A DNA stretch of 64,000 bases from Burkholderia pyrrocinia (GTDB lineage Bacteria; Pseudomonadota; Gammaproteobacteria; Burkholderiales; Burkholderiaceae): positions 682,001 through 746,000 of the forward strand of contig NZ_CP094460.1 in assembly GCF_022809715.1 (NCBI RefSeq), given 5' to 3'. The notes beneath the pieces were generated by a model. The model was not told the DNA's origin, searched no databases, and saw only the letters and a program-made list of their open reading frames with translations. Shown here in pieces: positions 7,916 through 18,055 of the stretch; the stretch's first letter is position 1; each line of letters opens with the position of its first letter. A program made the position numbers and the translations under genes.

Positions 7916-8094
7916 CTTATCCACGCATGACGAATACCTCGCTCCGCGTTACTCTGTCCCGATTGTTCCAACCGCACGCGTGCAACCACGCCGGCCTGAC
8001 CGCCGACGCTGCCACGCGTGCGCGCCTTCTGTCGGTCCATCCCTGATCCGATCGTGCCCACGAAGCACGTTTATTCCTGTTGACGGAGACTCAC

Positions 8095-9153
8095 ATGCCG
8101 CAAAGCAAGACCGCAAACCGCCAGATCATCCTGACGTCGCGCCCGGTCGGCGCGCCGACGCCGGGCAACTTCCGCACCGAATCCGGCGACGTGCCGACGC
8201 CCGGCGCCGGCCAGGTGCTGCTGCGCACGGTCTGGTTGTCGCTCGACCCGTACATGCGCGGCCGGATGAGCGACGCGCCGTCCTATGCCGCGCCGGTCGA
8301 ACTCGGCGACGTGATGGTTGGCGGCACTGTCAGCCGCGTCGTGTCGTCGAACCTGCCCGCGTTCCGCGAAGGCGATCTCGTCGTTGCCGGCGCCGGCTGG
8401 CAGGACTATGCGCTGTCCGACGGCCGCGACCTGATTCCGCTCGGCCGCGACTTCGCGCATCCGTCGTACGCGCTCGGCGTGCTCGGCATGCCGGGCTTCA
8501 CCGCATACACCGGGCTGCTGAAGATCGGCGAACCGAAGGCCGGCGAGACCGTGGTCGTCGCGGCAGCCAGCGGCGCGGTCGGCTCGGTCGTCGGGCAGAT
8601 CGCGAAGCTGAAGGGCTGCCGCGTGATCGGCGTCGCGGGCGGCGCCGACAAGTGCGCGTACGTGACCGACACGCTCGGCTTCGACGCGTGCGTCGACCAC
8701 CGCGATCCGGCGTTTGCCGCAAAGCTGAAGGAAGCCTGTCCGAACGGCATCGACGTCTATTTCGAGAACGTCGGCGGGGCCGTGTTCGACGCGGTCTGGC
8801 CGCTGCTCAACGACCATGCGCGCGTGCCCGTGTGCGGAATCATTGCGCATTACAACGACGCGGCATACGACGACACCGCAGTGTCGACCGGCCGTGATCG
8901 CGTGCCGGCGCTGATGGGTGCGATCCTGCGCAAGCGCATCCGCGTGCAGGGTTTCATCATCCTCGATCACTATGCGACCGGTTATGCGCCGTTCCTGAAG
9001 GAGATGAGCGAATGGGTCGCGCAGGGCAAGGTGAAGACGCGGGAAGATGTGGTCCCCGACCTGGCTGACGCACCCGAAGCGCTGATCGGCCTGCTGGCCG
9101 GCAAGAACTTCGGCAAGGTCGTCGTGCGCGTGGGCCCGGACGAACTGGCCTGA
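8095..9153 (+). CDS. NADPH-dependent MDR-family oxidoreductase (CurA / 2-alkenal reductase-like)
   Basis: This is a zinc-free medium-chain reductase of about 352 aa. Characteristic segments are LSLDPYMRGRMSD near residue 50, the nucleotide-binding VVVAAASGAVGSVVGQIAKL at about 150-170, and YFENVGGAVFD. This subfamily reduces activated C=C bonds of enones and alkenals with NADPH, and CurA of Escherichia coli is a member. The start at 8095 is chosen because GGAG lies 6 bp upstream; an ATG five codons earlier has no such site. Under the paired TetR operator it probably serves electrophile detoxification. Confidence 0.86.
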   Translation: MPQSKTANRQIILTSRPVGAPTPGNFRTESGDVPTPGAGQVLLRTVWLSLDPYMRGRMSDAPSYAAPVELGDVMVGGTVSRVVSSNLPAFREGDLVVAGAGWQDYALSDGRDLIPLGRDFAHPSYALGVLGMPGFTAYTGLLKIGEPKAGETVVVAAASGAVGSVVGQIAKLKGCRVIGVAGGADKCAYVTDTLGFDACVDHRDPAFAAKLKEACPNGIDVYFENVGGAVFDAVWPLLNDHARVPVCGIIAHYNDAAYDDTAVSTGRDRVPALMGAILRKRIRVQGFIILDHYATGYAPFLKEMSEWVAQGKVKTREDVVPDLADAPEALIGLLAGKNFGKVVVRVGPDELA

Positions 9154-9252
9154 TGCTGCGGCACGGCAACACAAACACACCACGGTTGCACGCTGGCGTC
9201 GCGCGACGCCGGCTTGTGGCATGCTCGATTCCGTTTCGAAAGGAGTGACAAG

Positions 9253-9552
9253 ATGGCGCTTCACGTGATTGCTTCGCTGTTCCTGAAACCCGAACACGCG
9301 CAGGCCGCCGAGGCCGAACTGCGCAGCATGGTCGTCAAGACGCGCACCGAACCGGGCAACCGGCGCTACGACCTGTTCCGCGAGCAAGACGGCTCGCCGA
9401 ACCTGCACCTGTACGAGATCTACGACGATCAGGCCGCATTCGACGCACACCTCGCCAGCCCTTATTTCGGCGAATTCCGCACGAAGTCGGCCGACTGGTT
9501 CACGGCACCGCCGGTGATCAAGGTGCTGTCGGGCATCGACGTGGCCGAGTAA
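9253..9552 (+). CDS. Antibiotic-biosynthesis-monooxygenase (ABM/YgiN-like) domain protein
   Basis: A 99-aa single-domain ferredoxin-like alpha/beta protein: HVIASLFLKPEHAQAAEAEL at the start, then RTEPGNRRYDLFREQDGSPN and HLYEIYDDQAAFDAH. Family members act as cofactor-free quinol monooxygenases or as small stress proteins. The start at 9253 has AAGGAG 8 bp upstream. It follows the oxidoreductase by about 100 bp and may share its transcript, which suits a quinone or electrophile theme. Confidence 0.82.
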   Translation: MALHVIASLFLKPEHAQAAEAELRSMVVKTRTEPGNRRYDLFREQDGSPNLHLYEIYDDQAAFDAHLASPYFGEFRTKSADWFTAPPVIKVLSGIDVAE

Positions 9553-9692
9553 CGACGCAGGACCACCGCCGCGGCCCGCCCCCATCCGGGCCGCGCGGCA
9601 CCCGTCGCGCACCGCGCGACGGCGATGACAACGACGACCCGCGCGGCGCGCCATGCGCGCCGCTTCCCCAATACAACGGCCCCGGAGGCTGA

Positions 9693-10148
9693 ATGGTCAC
9701 CCTCAACATCAACGGCGAGAACCGCACGGTCGACGCCCCCGACGACATGCCCTTGCTCTGGGTGCTGCGCGACGTCGTGGGCCTCACCGGCACGAAGTTC
9801 GGCTGCGGAATCGCGCAATGCGGCGCGTGCACCGTGCATCTCGACGGCGTCGCCGCGCGCTCGTGCGTGCTGCCGGTCGCGGCCGTCGCGGGCCGCAGGA
9901 TCACGACGATCGAGGCCGTCGGCGCGACGCCGGCCGGCCACAAGGTCCAGCAGGCGTGGCGCGAGCTCGACGTCGTCCAGTGCGGCTACTGCCAGTCGGG
10001 GCAGGTGATGGCGGCCACCGCGCTGATCGCATCGAACCCGAACCCGAGCGACGCCGACATCGACGCGGCGATGGCCGGCAACATCTGCCGCTGCGGCACG
10101 TACAACCGGATTCGCGCGGCGGTCAAGCAAGCCGCCAAGGGAGCGTGA
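9693..10148 (+). CDS. 2Fe-2S subunit of a molybdenum hydroxylase (IorA/CoxS-like)
   Basis: This 151-aa electron-transfer subunit carries two 2Fe-2S clusters. The plant-ferredoxin type cluster uses [15 protein letters not shown] with a later Cys (SCVLP), and the second uses CGYCQSGQ with [15 protein letters not shown] lies 5 bp before the ATG. It starts a three-gene operon with the molybdopterin subunit 1 bp downstream and a cytochrome c. Such enzymes oxidise aldehydes or N-heterocycles; isoquinoline oxidoreductase and the periplasmic aldehyde dehydrogenases share this make-up. Confidence 0.93.
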   Translation: MVTLNINGENRTVDAPDDMPLLWVLRDVVGLTGTKFGCGIAQCGACTVHLDGVAARSCVLPVAAVAGRRITTIEAVGATPAGHKVQQAWRELDVVQCGYCQSGQVMAATALIASNPNPSDADIDAAMAGNICRCGTYNRIRAAVKQAAKGA

Positions 10149-10149
10149 C

Positions 10150-12384
10150 ATGTCGCGAGGACTGATCGAAGCAGGCAAGGCCGCCGGGCAAGCGGCCGGC
10201 GCCGGCGTGTCGCGCCGCGGGTTTCTCAAGCTCGGCATGTCGCTCGGCGCGGCGGCGGGCGGCGGCTTGCTGCTCGGCTTCAGCCTGCCGGCGGCGGGCG
10301 ACGACACGCGCCGTTCGGTGATCGGCGGCGACGGCGATGAAACCGCGCGCGCCGGCGTGTTCGCGCCGAATGCGTTCGTGCAGATCGACCGCGGCGGCAA
10401 GGTCACGCTGGTGATGCCGAAGGTCGAGATGGGACAGGGCGTCTATACGGCGCTGCCGATGCTGATCGCCGAGGAGCTCGAAGTGCCGCTGTCGAGCGTG
10501 ACGCTCGATCATGCGCCGCCGAACGAGAAGCTGTTCCTCGATCCGCTGCTCGGCGGCCAGCTCACGGGCGGCTCGACGTCGGTGCGCTACGCATGGGAAC
10601 CGCTGCGCCGCGCGGGCGCAACCGCGCGCACGCTGCTGGTTGCGGCGGCCGCGAAGCAATGGAATGTCGATCCGGCATCCTGTCGCGCCGCGAACGGCGA
10701 AGTGCAGCATCCTTCGAGCGGCCGGCGCGCATCGTACGGCCAGTTGGCCGACGCCGCGGCGAAGCTGCCGGTGCCGAAGGACGTCGCGTTGAAGAAGCCG
10801 GAGGATTTCAAGCTGATCGGCACGCCCGCGAAGCGGCTCGATTCGCCGGAGAAGGTCGACGGCACCGCGCAGTTCGGGCTCGACGTGCGCGTGCCCGGCA
10901 TGCTGTACGCGGTGATCGTGAACAGCCCGGTGTTCGGCGGCACGGTCGCAAGCGTCGACGACACGGCCGCGAAGAAGATCCCCGGCGTGCGCCAGGTCGT
11001 GCGCGCGGACAACGCGGTCGCGGTAGTCGGCGATCACACGTGGGCCGCGAAGCGCGGCGCGTCGGCGCTCGTCGTGAAGTGGAACGAAGGCGCGGACGCG
11101 AAGGTGTCGACGAAGGACATCGTCGCCGATCTCGCGCAGGCCGCCGCGAACGGCAAGGGCGCGGTCGCGCGCAAGGACGGCGACGTCGGCAAGGCGTTCG
11201 CGAACGCGAAGACGCGCATCGACGCCGTCTACGAACAGCCGTTCCTGGCGCACGCGACGATGGAGCCCGTGAACTGCACGGTGCACGTGCGCGGCGACGG
11301 CTGCGAAATCTGGGTCGGCACGCAGGTGCCGACGCGGGCGCGCGATACGGTGCAGCAGCTCACGGGCCTGCCGCCCGACAAGATCGTCGTGCACAACCAC
11401 CTGCTCGGCGGCGGCTTCGGCCGGCGTCTCGAGACGGACATGATCGGCCAGGCGGTGAAGATCGCCAAACAGGTCGGCGCGCCGGTGAAGGTGGTCTGGA
11501 CGCGCGAGGAGGACATCCAGCACGACATGTATCGCCCGTACTACTACGACAAGATCTCGGCGGGCCTCGACGCGAACGGCAAGCCGGTCGCGTGGCAGCA
11601 CCGGATCGTCGGCTCGTCGATTCTCGCGCGCTTCGCGCCGCCCGCGTTCAAGGACGGCGTCGATCCCGACGCGGTGGAGGTCGCAACCGACCTGCCATAC
11701 GACCTGCCGAACCAGTTGATCGACTACGTGCGGCAGGAGCCGCGCCACGTGCCGACCGCGTTCTGGCGCGGCGTCGGGCCGACGCGCAGCACCTTCGTCG
11801 TCGAAAGCTTCATCGACGAACTGGCCGCGCAGGCCAAGACCGACCCCGTGCAATACCGCCGCTCACTGCTCGGCAAGACGCCGCGCGCGCTCAACGTACT
11901 CGACGTCGCGACCAAGGCGGCCGGCTGGGGACCGTCGCTGCCGAAGGGGCAAGGGCGCGGCGTGTCGGTGATGCACGCGTTCGGCAGCTTCTTCTCGATC
12001 GTCATCGACGTCGCGGTGGACGACGGCGAGGTGCAGGTCAAGCGCGTCGTGTGCGCGGTGGACTGCGGGATGTTCGTCAATCCGAACACGATCGAGGCGC
12101 AGGTGCAGGGCGGCATCATCTTCGGGATCACGGGCGCGCTGTACGGCGAGATCACGATCGAGGACGGCCGCGTCGCGCAGAGCAATTTCACCGACTACCG
12201 GATGATGCGAATCAACGAGACACCGCCGATCGAAGTCCATCTGGTGAAGAGCGGCGAAGCGCCGGGCGGGATCGGCGAACCGGGCACGGCCGCGACCGCG
12301 GCGGCGCTGTCGAACGCGATCTTCGCGGCAACCGGCAAGCGGCTGCGCAAGCTGCCGGTCGGCAACCAGCTGAAGACGGCCTGA
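10150..12384 (+). CDS. Molybdopterin-binding subunit of a molybdenum hydroxylase (IorB-like)
   Basis: The 744-aa catalytic subunit binds Mo-molybdopterin cytosine dinucleotide. The N terminus has a twin-arginine-like motif (SRRGFLKLGM, residues 18-27) followed by a hydrophobic stretch, so the folded enzyme should be exported with its 2Fe-2S partner. Conserved stretches include MPKVEMGQGVYTALPMLIAE, HNHLLGGGFGRRLE and the late GGIGEPGTAATAAALSNAIF with the active-site Glu. Unlike xanthine dehydrogenases it needs no FAD subunit; electrons pass to the cytochrome encoded next. Confidence 0.93.
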   Translation: MSRGLIEAGKAAGQAAGAGVSRRGFLKLGMSLGAAAGGGLLLGFSLPAAGDDTRRSVIGGDGDETARAGVFAPNAFVQIDRGGKVTLVMPKVEMGQGVYTALPMLIAEELEVPLSSVTLDHAPPNEKLFLDPLLGGQLTGGSTSVRYAWEPLRRAGATARTLLVAAAAKQWNVDPASCRAANGEVQHPSSGRRASYGQLADAAAKLPVPKDVALKKPEDFKLIGTPAKRLDSPEKVDGTAQFGLDVRVPGMLYAVIVNSPVFGGTVASVDDTAAKKIPGVRQVVRADNAVAVVGDHTWAAKRGASALVVKWNEGADAKVSTKDIVADLAQAAANGKGAVARKDGDVGKAFANAKTRIDAVYEQPFLAHATMEPVNCTVHVRGDGCEIWVGTQVPTRARDTVQQLTGLPPDKIVVHNHLLGGGFGRRLETDMIGQAVKIAKQVGAPVKVVWTREEDIQHDMYRPYYYDKISAGLDANGKPVAWQHRIVGSSILARFAPPAFKDGVDPDAVEVATDLPYDLPNQLIDYVRQEPRHVPTAFWRGVGPTRSTFVVESFIDELAAQAKTDPVQYRRSLLGKTPRALNVLDVATKAAGWGPSLPKGQGRGVSVMHAFGSFFSIVIDVAVDDGEVQVKRVVCAVDCGMFVNPNTIEAQVQGGIIFGITGALYGEITIEDGRVAQSNFTDYRMMRINETPPIEVHLVKSGEAPGGIGEPGTAATAAALSNAIFAATGKRLRKLPVGNQLKTA

Positions 12385-12397
12385 GGGGGAGACGAAC

Positions 12398-13696
12398 ATG
12401 CGAAACCTCAACCTGAACACGCTCGGTGCATCGCTGCTCGCACTGTCCGCGCTGCTGGCCGGCACGGCCGCGCACGCCGCGCAGGCGGCACCGGCCGACA
12501 GCGCGCTCGTCGCGCGCGGCGCGTATCTCGCGAAAGCCGGCGATTGCGTCGCATGCCATACCGCGCCGCGCGGCACACCGTTCGCGGGCGGCCTGAAGAT
12601 GGCCACGCCGATGGGCGCGATCTACACGACCAACATCACGCCCGATCCGGACACGGGCATTGGCGGCTATACGGAAGCCGATTTCGCGAGCGCGTTGCGT
12701 AAGGGCGTCGCGAAGGACGGCCGTCACCTGTATCCGGCGATGCCGTATCCGTCGTACGCGAAGCTGAAGGACGACGACGTGAAGGCGCTGTACGCGTACT
12801 TCATGCACGGCGTCGAACCGGTGAAGCAGGCGAACCGGCCGTCCGACATCCCGTGGCCGCTCAACATGCGCTGGCCGCTCGCATTGTGGAACGCGGTGTT
12901 CCTCGACACGACGCCATACGCCGACAAGCCGGGCAAGGATGCGGCGTGGAACCGCGGCGCATATCTCGTGCAGGGGCTCGGACACTGCGGGTCGTGCCAC
13001 ACGCCGCGCGGTGTCGGCTTCCAGGAGAAGGCGCTCGACGAAGGCGGCACGGCGTTCCTGTCGGGCGCGGCGATCGACAACTGGTTCGCGTCGAACCTGA
13101 CCGGCGAGCACAACACGGGGCTCGGCCGCTGGAACGAGGCCGACGTCGCGCAGTTCCTGAAGACCGGCGCGAACCGCCACGCGACCGCGTTCGGCTCGAT
13201 GGTGAGCGTGATCAACCACAGCACGCAGGCGCTGAGCGACGACGATCTGGCAGCGATTTCCCGCTACCTGAAATCGCTGCCGGCCGCGGGCGGCACGGGC
13301 GCGCCGCCGTACAGCTACGATCCGAAGCCGACGCAGGTGGTGCTGGGCCGGCCGGCAGCCGACCCGGGCGCGAAGGTGTATAACGCTTACTGCCTGCATT
13401 GCCACGGCGCGGACGGGCGCGGTTACGCGCCGCTGCTCGCGCCGCTCGCCGGCAATCCGAACGTGCTCGAAACCGATGCATCGTCGCTGATCAACGTGAC
13501 GCTGAACGGCAGCGACACGCTCGTGATCGACGGCGTGCCGTCCGCGTATCCGATGCCGGCGTTCTCGAACCAGTTGAACGATCGGCAGATCGCCGACGTG
13601 CTGACGTTCATGCGCGCCGGCTGGAACAACGGCGCGCCGGCCGTGCAGGCGGCGGACGTCGCGAAACTCCGCAAGGCGACGGCGGCCGCGCACTGA
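12398..13696 (+). CDS. Tri-haem cytochrome c subunit of the molybdenum hydroxylase
   Basis: A cleavable signal peptide (LSALLAGTAAHAAQAAPADS) precedes three c-type haem sites: CVACH, CGSCH and CLHCH. This arrangement is that of membrane-associated alcohol, gluconate and aldehyde dehydrogenase cytochromes, which pass electrons to ubiquinone or a terminal oxidase. The 432-aa length is normal. The ATG follows the molybdopterin subunit by 13 bp with GGGGGAGA upstream, so the three genes form an operon for a periplasmic aldehyde-oxidising complex. Confidence 0.93.
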   Translation: MRNLNLNTLGASLLALSALLAGTAAHAAQAAPADSALVARGAYLAKAGDCVACHTAPRGTPFAGGLKMATPMGAIYTTNITPDPDTGIGGYTEADFASALRKGVAKDGRHLYPAMPYPSYAKLKDDDVKALYAYFMHGVEPVKQANRPSDIPWPLNMRWPLALWNAVFLDTTPYADKPGKDAAWNRGAYLVQGLGHCGSCHTPRGVGFQEKALDEGGTAFLSGAAIDNWFASNLTGEHNTGLGRWNEADVAQFLKTGANRHATAFGSMVSVINHSTQALSDDDLAAISRYLKSLPAAGGTGAPPYSYDPKPTQVVLGRPAADPGAKVYNAYCLHCHGADGRGYAPLLAPLAGNPNVLETDASSLINVTLNGSDTLVIDGVPSAYPMPAFSNQLNDRQIADVLTFMRAGWNNGAPAVQAADVAKLRKATAAAH

Positions 13697-15295
<1,599 letters not shown>

Positions 15296-15314
15296 CAACC
15301 GGTTGAGCGTAGCG

Positions 15315-15353
15315 AGGCCGCCGCTTCCGCGTATGGGGGCGGCGGCCTTTTCT
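15315..15353. terminator. Intrinsic terminator between convergent genes
   Basis: AGGCCGCCGC (15315-15324) pairs perfectly with GCGGCGGCCT (15339-15348) around a 14-nt loop, followed by TTTCTT. It ends the rightward dehydrogenase transcript before the leftward gene ending at 15378. Confidence 0.78.
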
Positions 15354-15377
15354 TCGCGCGTTGACCGGCGGCGAATC

Positions 15378-16427
15378 TCAGCGGGCCGGCAGAATGCCCT
15401 CGAAGACGCCTTTCACTGCGTCCTGCTCGCCGGGGTTCAGATCTCCGTAGGTTCGCGGAACCGCGCCGCATTGAGCGACCTCCGCGCTTGCGACCTTTCC
15501 TTTCGCGACTGCCCATTCGGCCGACAGATTGCCTTCGAATATCATGCCGAAGCGGCTATTGGCACCCGCCGCCTGACCCCAGCCGTTCACCATCATCGCT
15601 TCCTGCGCTCCGCCCCACGCGATCGGGTGCTTGCCGTTCTGCGACTCGCCGCGGTTCTGGCAGGACCCGGCATTCGGCACGCAGTGGCCCCCGATGATTT
15701 GCTCCGGCGCGGCCTTCTTCACGTCGGCCAGGTCCATCAGCATGTAGTTCTCGAGATTGACCAGATAGTCGCGATTGCTTTCGGCGATCAGGATCGCCGC
15801 CATCGCGTTGCCGAGCGCCTGATCGTTCGCGGCGGTTCCGCTCAGGCCGCCCGAGTAAACCGTCTTCATCGCGTTGAGCAGGTCCGCCTGCTTCCTGTCT
15901 TTGGTGGCCCTGGCAAACATCGTCGGGTAGTCGCTGGCGAAACACGTGCTCGGGTTCCCGTACGCGCGTCCCCAGAAGTGAATGTAGTTCGAGTATTGCC
16001 CGCCGCCACACTGGCGATAATAAATGGCCTGGTTCATCGAGAAGAACTGACTCTGGCCTCCTGTTCCCGCGCATTGATAGGCTGCGAGACGCAGGAACTT
16101 CAACGGGCTCACGACGTTGCCGAAATAGTTGCGGGTGCCGGGACCCTCTGCAGGTAGGTGATCGTTCGCCCCGTCGCAACGTTTCGGGTCGGGCGGGGGC
16201 GTTACCGGCGTCAACGACGTATTCCCGGCGGCGGTGACTCGCGCGTTCGCGACCTTGAGCGCGGCGTCGCGCAATACATCCGACGTCACGTAGAGCGGCC
16301 CTCCGCGCATGCCGACGGCATAGCAGGCGGTCGCCCCCTGCGCCTGCGTGGCGAAAGAAAGTGCGGCGGCAAACGAACATGCGGCGATCCCCAGGGTGCC
16401 GCCGATAAGTTTACGATCGATATCCAT
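15378..16427 (-). CDS. Secreted protein of unknown function
   Basis: I do not recognise this family. The start at 16427 (MDIDRKLIGGTLGIAACSFA) has GGAG 7 bp upstream and begins a classical signal peptide with a likely cleavage after TQAQG near residue 31, so the roughly 318-aa mature protein should be periplasmic or exported. It is cysteine-bearing (YQCAGTGG, YRQCGGGQYSNYIHF, GGHCVPNAGSCQNRG) and rich in aromatic and Gly/Asn residues, as in secreted enzymes or binding proteins. It stands alone. No catalytic motif is clear enough to assign. Confidence 0.7.
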   Translation of the reverse strand: MDIDRKLIGGTLGIAACSFAAALSFATQAQGATACYAVGMRGGPLYVTSDVLRDAALKVANARVTAAGNTSLTPVTPPPDPKRCDGANDHLPAEGPGTRNYFGNVVSPLKFLRLAAYQCAGTGGQSQFFSMNQAIYYRQCGGGQYSNYIHFWGRAYGNPSTCFASDYPTMFARATKDRKQADLLNAMKTVYSGGLSGTAANDQALGNAMAAILIAESNRDYLVNLENYMLMDLADVKKAAPEQIIGGHCVPNAGSCQNRGESQNGKHPIAWGGAQEAMMVNGWGQAAGANSRFGMIFEGNLSAEWAVAKGKVASAEVAQCGAVPRTYGDLNPGEQDAVKGVFEGILPAR

Positions 16428-16646
16428 GAACGGGCTCCAGTGATTTCGTGGATGGGAGAGGGCCCACGAGCGGGCATGCGTCAACGACAAGCAGGCGCAC
16501 GCAGACGGCCTATGGGCCGAAAGCGCTGCCCGACATCATCGGGCGAAGGACACAGGAGGAAGGGACGTTCGGGGCGAGCGGTTGTGACCTGCCCGGGGAG
16601 CGGAGGGGCGCTGTGCGTCAGTCACGCCCGAGCGGTATGACGGGCC

Positions 16647-16739
16647 GCCGGTCCATTGGCTATTCTCTGATCGATACGAGTATCGGGATTTTCACGGACG
16701 GCAACGCGCGCGTAATGGAGAAATGACGATTGCGCCATA
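16647..16739. repeat. Imperfect direct repeat, copy A
   Basis: This segment (from GCCGGTCCATTGGCTATTCT to TGCGCCATA) matches copy B at 17312-17404 over most of its length, sharing CTATTCT-CGATC, a TACGA-TATC block, TCACGGACGGCAA, GTAAT and TGCGCCATA. The copies are 665 bp apart in the same orientation. No gene follows copy A. Confidence 0.7.
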
Positions 16740-16789
16740 GGCTCTTCAACTGCCTCGCCCACAAAAATGCGGACAGGTTCGAATCCAGA

Positions 16790-17125
16790 TCACGGAGTGA
16801 TCGTTGCCTCGTCCACGACGATCACGTAGCGACCGCCATCCGAGCAGGTTACGGCGATCGTGCGGGTATCGTGCTTGTCTTCCGGCATGCGGGCGCCAAT
16901 GACATTCATTCTCGCTTCTTGATTGAGCAGTGAGGAAATTCGTGTAGAACCCGGCACGAGGAACAGGGAAAAATATCGTCCGTAATCCCCGTCGAATCGG
17001 GGCGACGGCCCTTCAATAGTAGATTCCAGTTCCCAATGTGCATTCAACACCTGTCTGACGCACTTCCAGCCAATCCGTGCGGAACAACGACCGGCTCGAG
17101 TGGGACAATCCTGAACGCGCGACAC
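16790..17125 (-). CDS. Doubtful small reading frame, unknown
   Basis: A leftward frame of up to 111 codons lies between the two copies of the 93-bp repeat. Its C-terminal half is protein-like (HWELESTIEGPSPRFDGDYG, then TRTIAVTCSDGGRYVIVVDE), but the N-terminal part is Arg/Cys-rich and lacks a convincing start or ribosome-binding site. Neighbouring frames hold further protein-like pieces (IIGANGALGVATARFRP), so this may be a frameshifted relic. No family is recognised. Confidence 0.3.
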   Translation of the reverse strand: MSRVQDCPTRAGRCSARIGWKCVRQVLNAHWELESTIEGPSPRFDGDYGRYFSLFLVPGSTRISSLLNQEARMNVIGARMPEDKHDTRTIAVTCSDGGRYVIVVDEATITP

Positions 17126-17311
17126 GGTTTGAAGCCCATCTTTTTAAAGCGACGGGAAATGACTTTTCAGCCATCGCGGGCGAAACCGTGCAGTCGCCAC
17201 ACCGAGCGCGCCGTTGGCACCGATGATCGTCGGGGTTCCTTTGTTTGTCGTGACGAGCAACGTCCGCGGTGAAGCAAACCCGGACCAGTCGAGTGACTGT
17301 CATTGCGGGGG

Positions 17312-17404
17312 GGCGGTCCATCGCCTATTCTCCGATCAGTACGAATATCAGGATTTCACGGACGGCAAAGGCGCCTGTAATAGAAGAACGGAAAATGCGC
17401 CATA
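17312..17404. repeat. Imperfect direct repeat, copy B
   Basis: This is the second copy of the 93-bp segment, ending 222 bp before the DUF4430 ATG. Its place suggests that the repeat carries promoter or regulatory sequence, with copy A as an orphan duplicate. Confidence 0.65.
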
Positions 17405-17626
17405 CGAAACGGGGATCATGCTGACAGAACTTGCAACAATCACCGAGCGACGCCATCTGATTGAAACAGTCTGCCTGTGATTCGGCGATCGGCTTGAATT
17501 GAGCGATCGGCAAACGATCGATACAGCTTTCAGGCACCCAGGTCAGAACCTGGCACTTTCAACAAACAAAGAAAAAGAGCAGAGGGACGCAGTTCAGGCA
17601 TTAACCACCACTACGGAGATATCTTC

Positions 17627-17998
17627 ATGGCCAACTCGATAGCGAATCAATTCGTCGATTGGGGTTCGGAATTTCACAATCCGCCGTGGCAAGCGAACGA
17701 CAGCATCGCGATTGCCCCCGGCGTGACAACCGTATTCGATCTGCTGACGGCCGACGGCGTGTCGCCCGCTCTCAACCCGCAATCGCAGGGTTCAGGCGCG
17801 AACCTGTTCATTACGGCCTTGGGTGGAGTAGAGGCCAACCAGGGCGGCAACGGCTACTGGTGGGTGTATTTCGTCAACGGCCGGATGCCCGACGTCTCAT
17901 GTGCGGTCTACACGCTGCAACCCGGCGATAGCGTGGCCTGGGACTACAAGCACTACTCGAGCGGCTTGAAGCAGGCGGTTCATCCGCCGCTGGCTTGA
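17627..17998 (+). CDS. DUF4430-like small protein
   Basis: A 123-aa protein. The ending segments (GGNGYWWVYFVNGRMPDVSC and YTLQPGDSVAWDYKHYSS) match the DUF4430 / transcobalamin-like C-terminal fold, a small beta-grasp domain usually found on secreted or surface proteins. This one has no signal peptide: it starts MANSIANQFVDWGSEF. The ATG follows GGAG by about 10 bp. It is convergent with tagH and shares a hairpin with it. The role is unknown. Proximity to the type VI cluster raises the possibility of a cargo or accessory protein, which is speculative. Confidence 0.7.
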   Translation: MANSIANQFVDWGSEFHNPPWQANDSIAIAPGVTTVFDLLTADGVSPALNPQSQGSGANLFITALGGVEANQGGNGYWWVYFVNGRMPDVSCAVYTLQPGDSVAWDYKHYSSGLKQAVHPPLA

Positions 17999-18022
17999 CG
18001 GTCGTCGCGCGATCCATGCGAC

Positions 18023-18055
18023 GCGGCCGGCATCGGCCCCTTCAATGCCGGCCGC
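18023..18055. terminator. Shared hairpin between convergent genes
   Basis: GCGGCCGGCAT (18023-18033) pairs perfectly with ATGCCGGCCGC (18045-18055), and the tagH stop codon lies in the loop. There is no long T-run, so termination strength is uncertain. Confidence 0.5.

Larger units (their letters stand above)
16428..17626. other. Gene-poor stretch with a duplicated segment
   Basis: About 1.2 kb lies between the secreted-protein gene and the DUF4430 gene. It is less GC-rich than its surroundings and holds two imperfect copies of a 93-bp segment plus one doubtful leftward reading frame. I see no RNA gene in it. The mix suggests a past insertion or duplication followed by decay. Confidence 0.5.

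Noticed and set aside
16776..16786. GGTTCGAATCC, resembling a tRNA T-arm
   Set aside because: The T-stem cannot be completed (two mismatches in five pairs) and no D-arm, anticodon arm or acceptor stem lies upstream.
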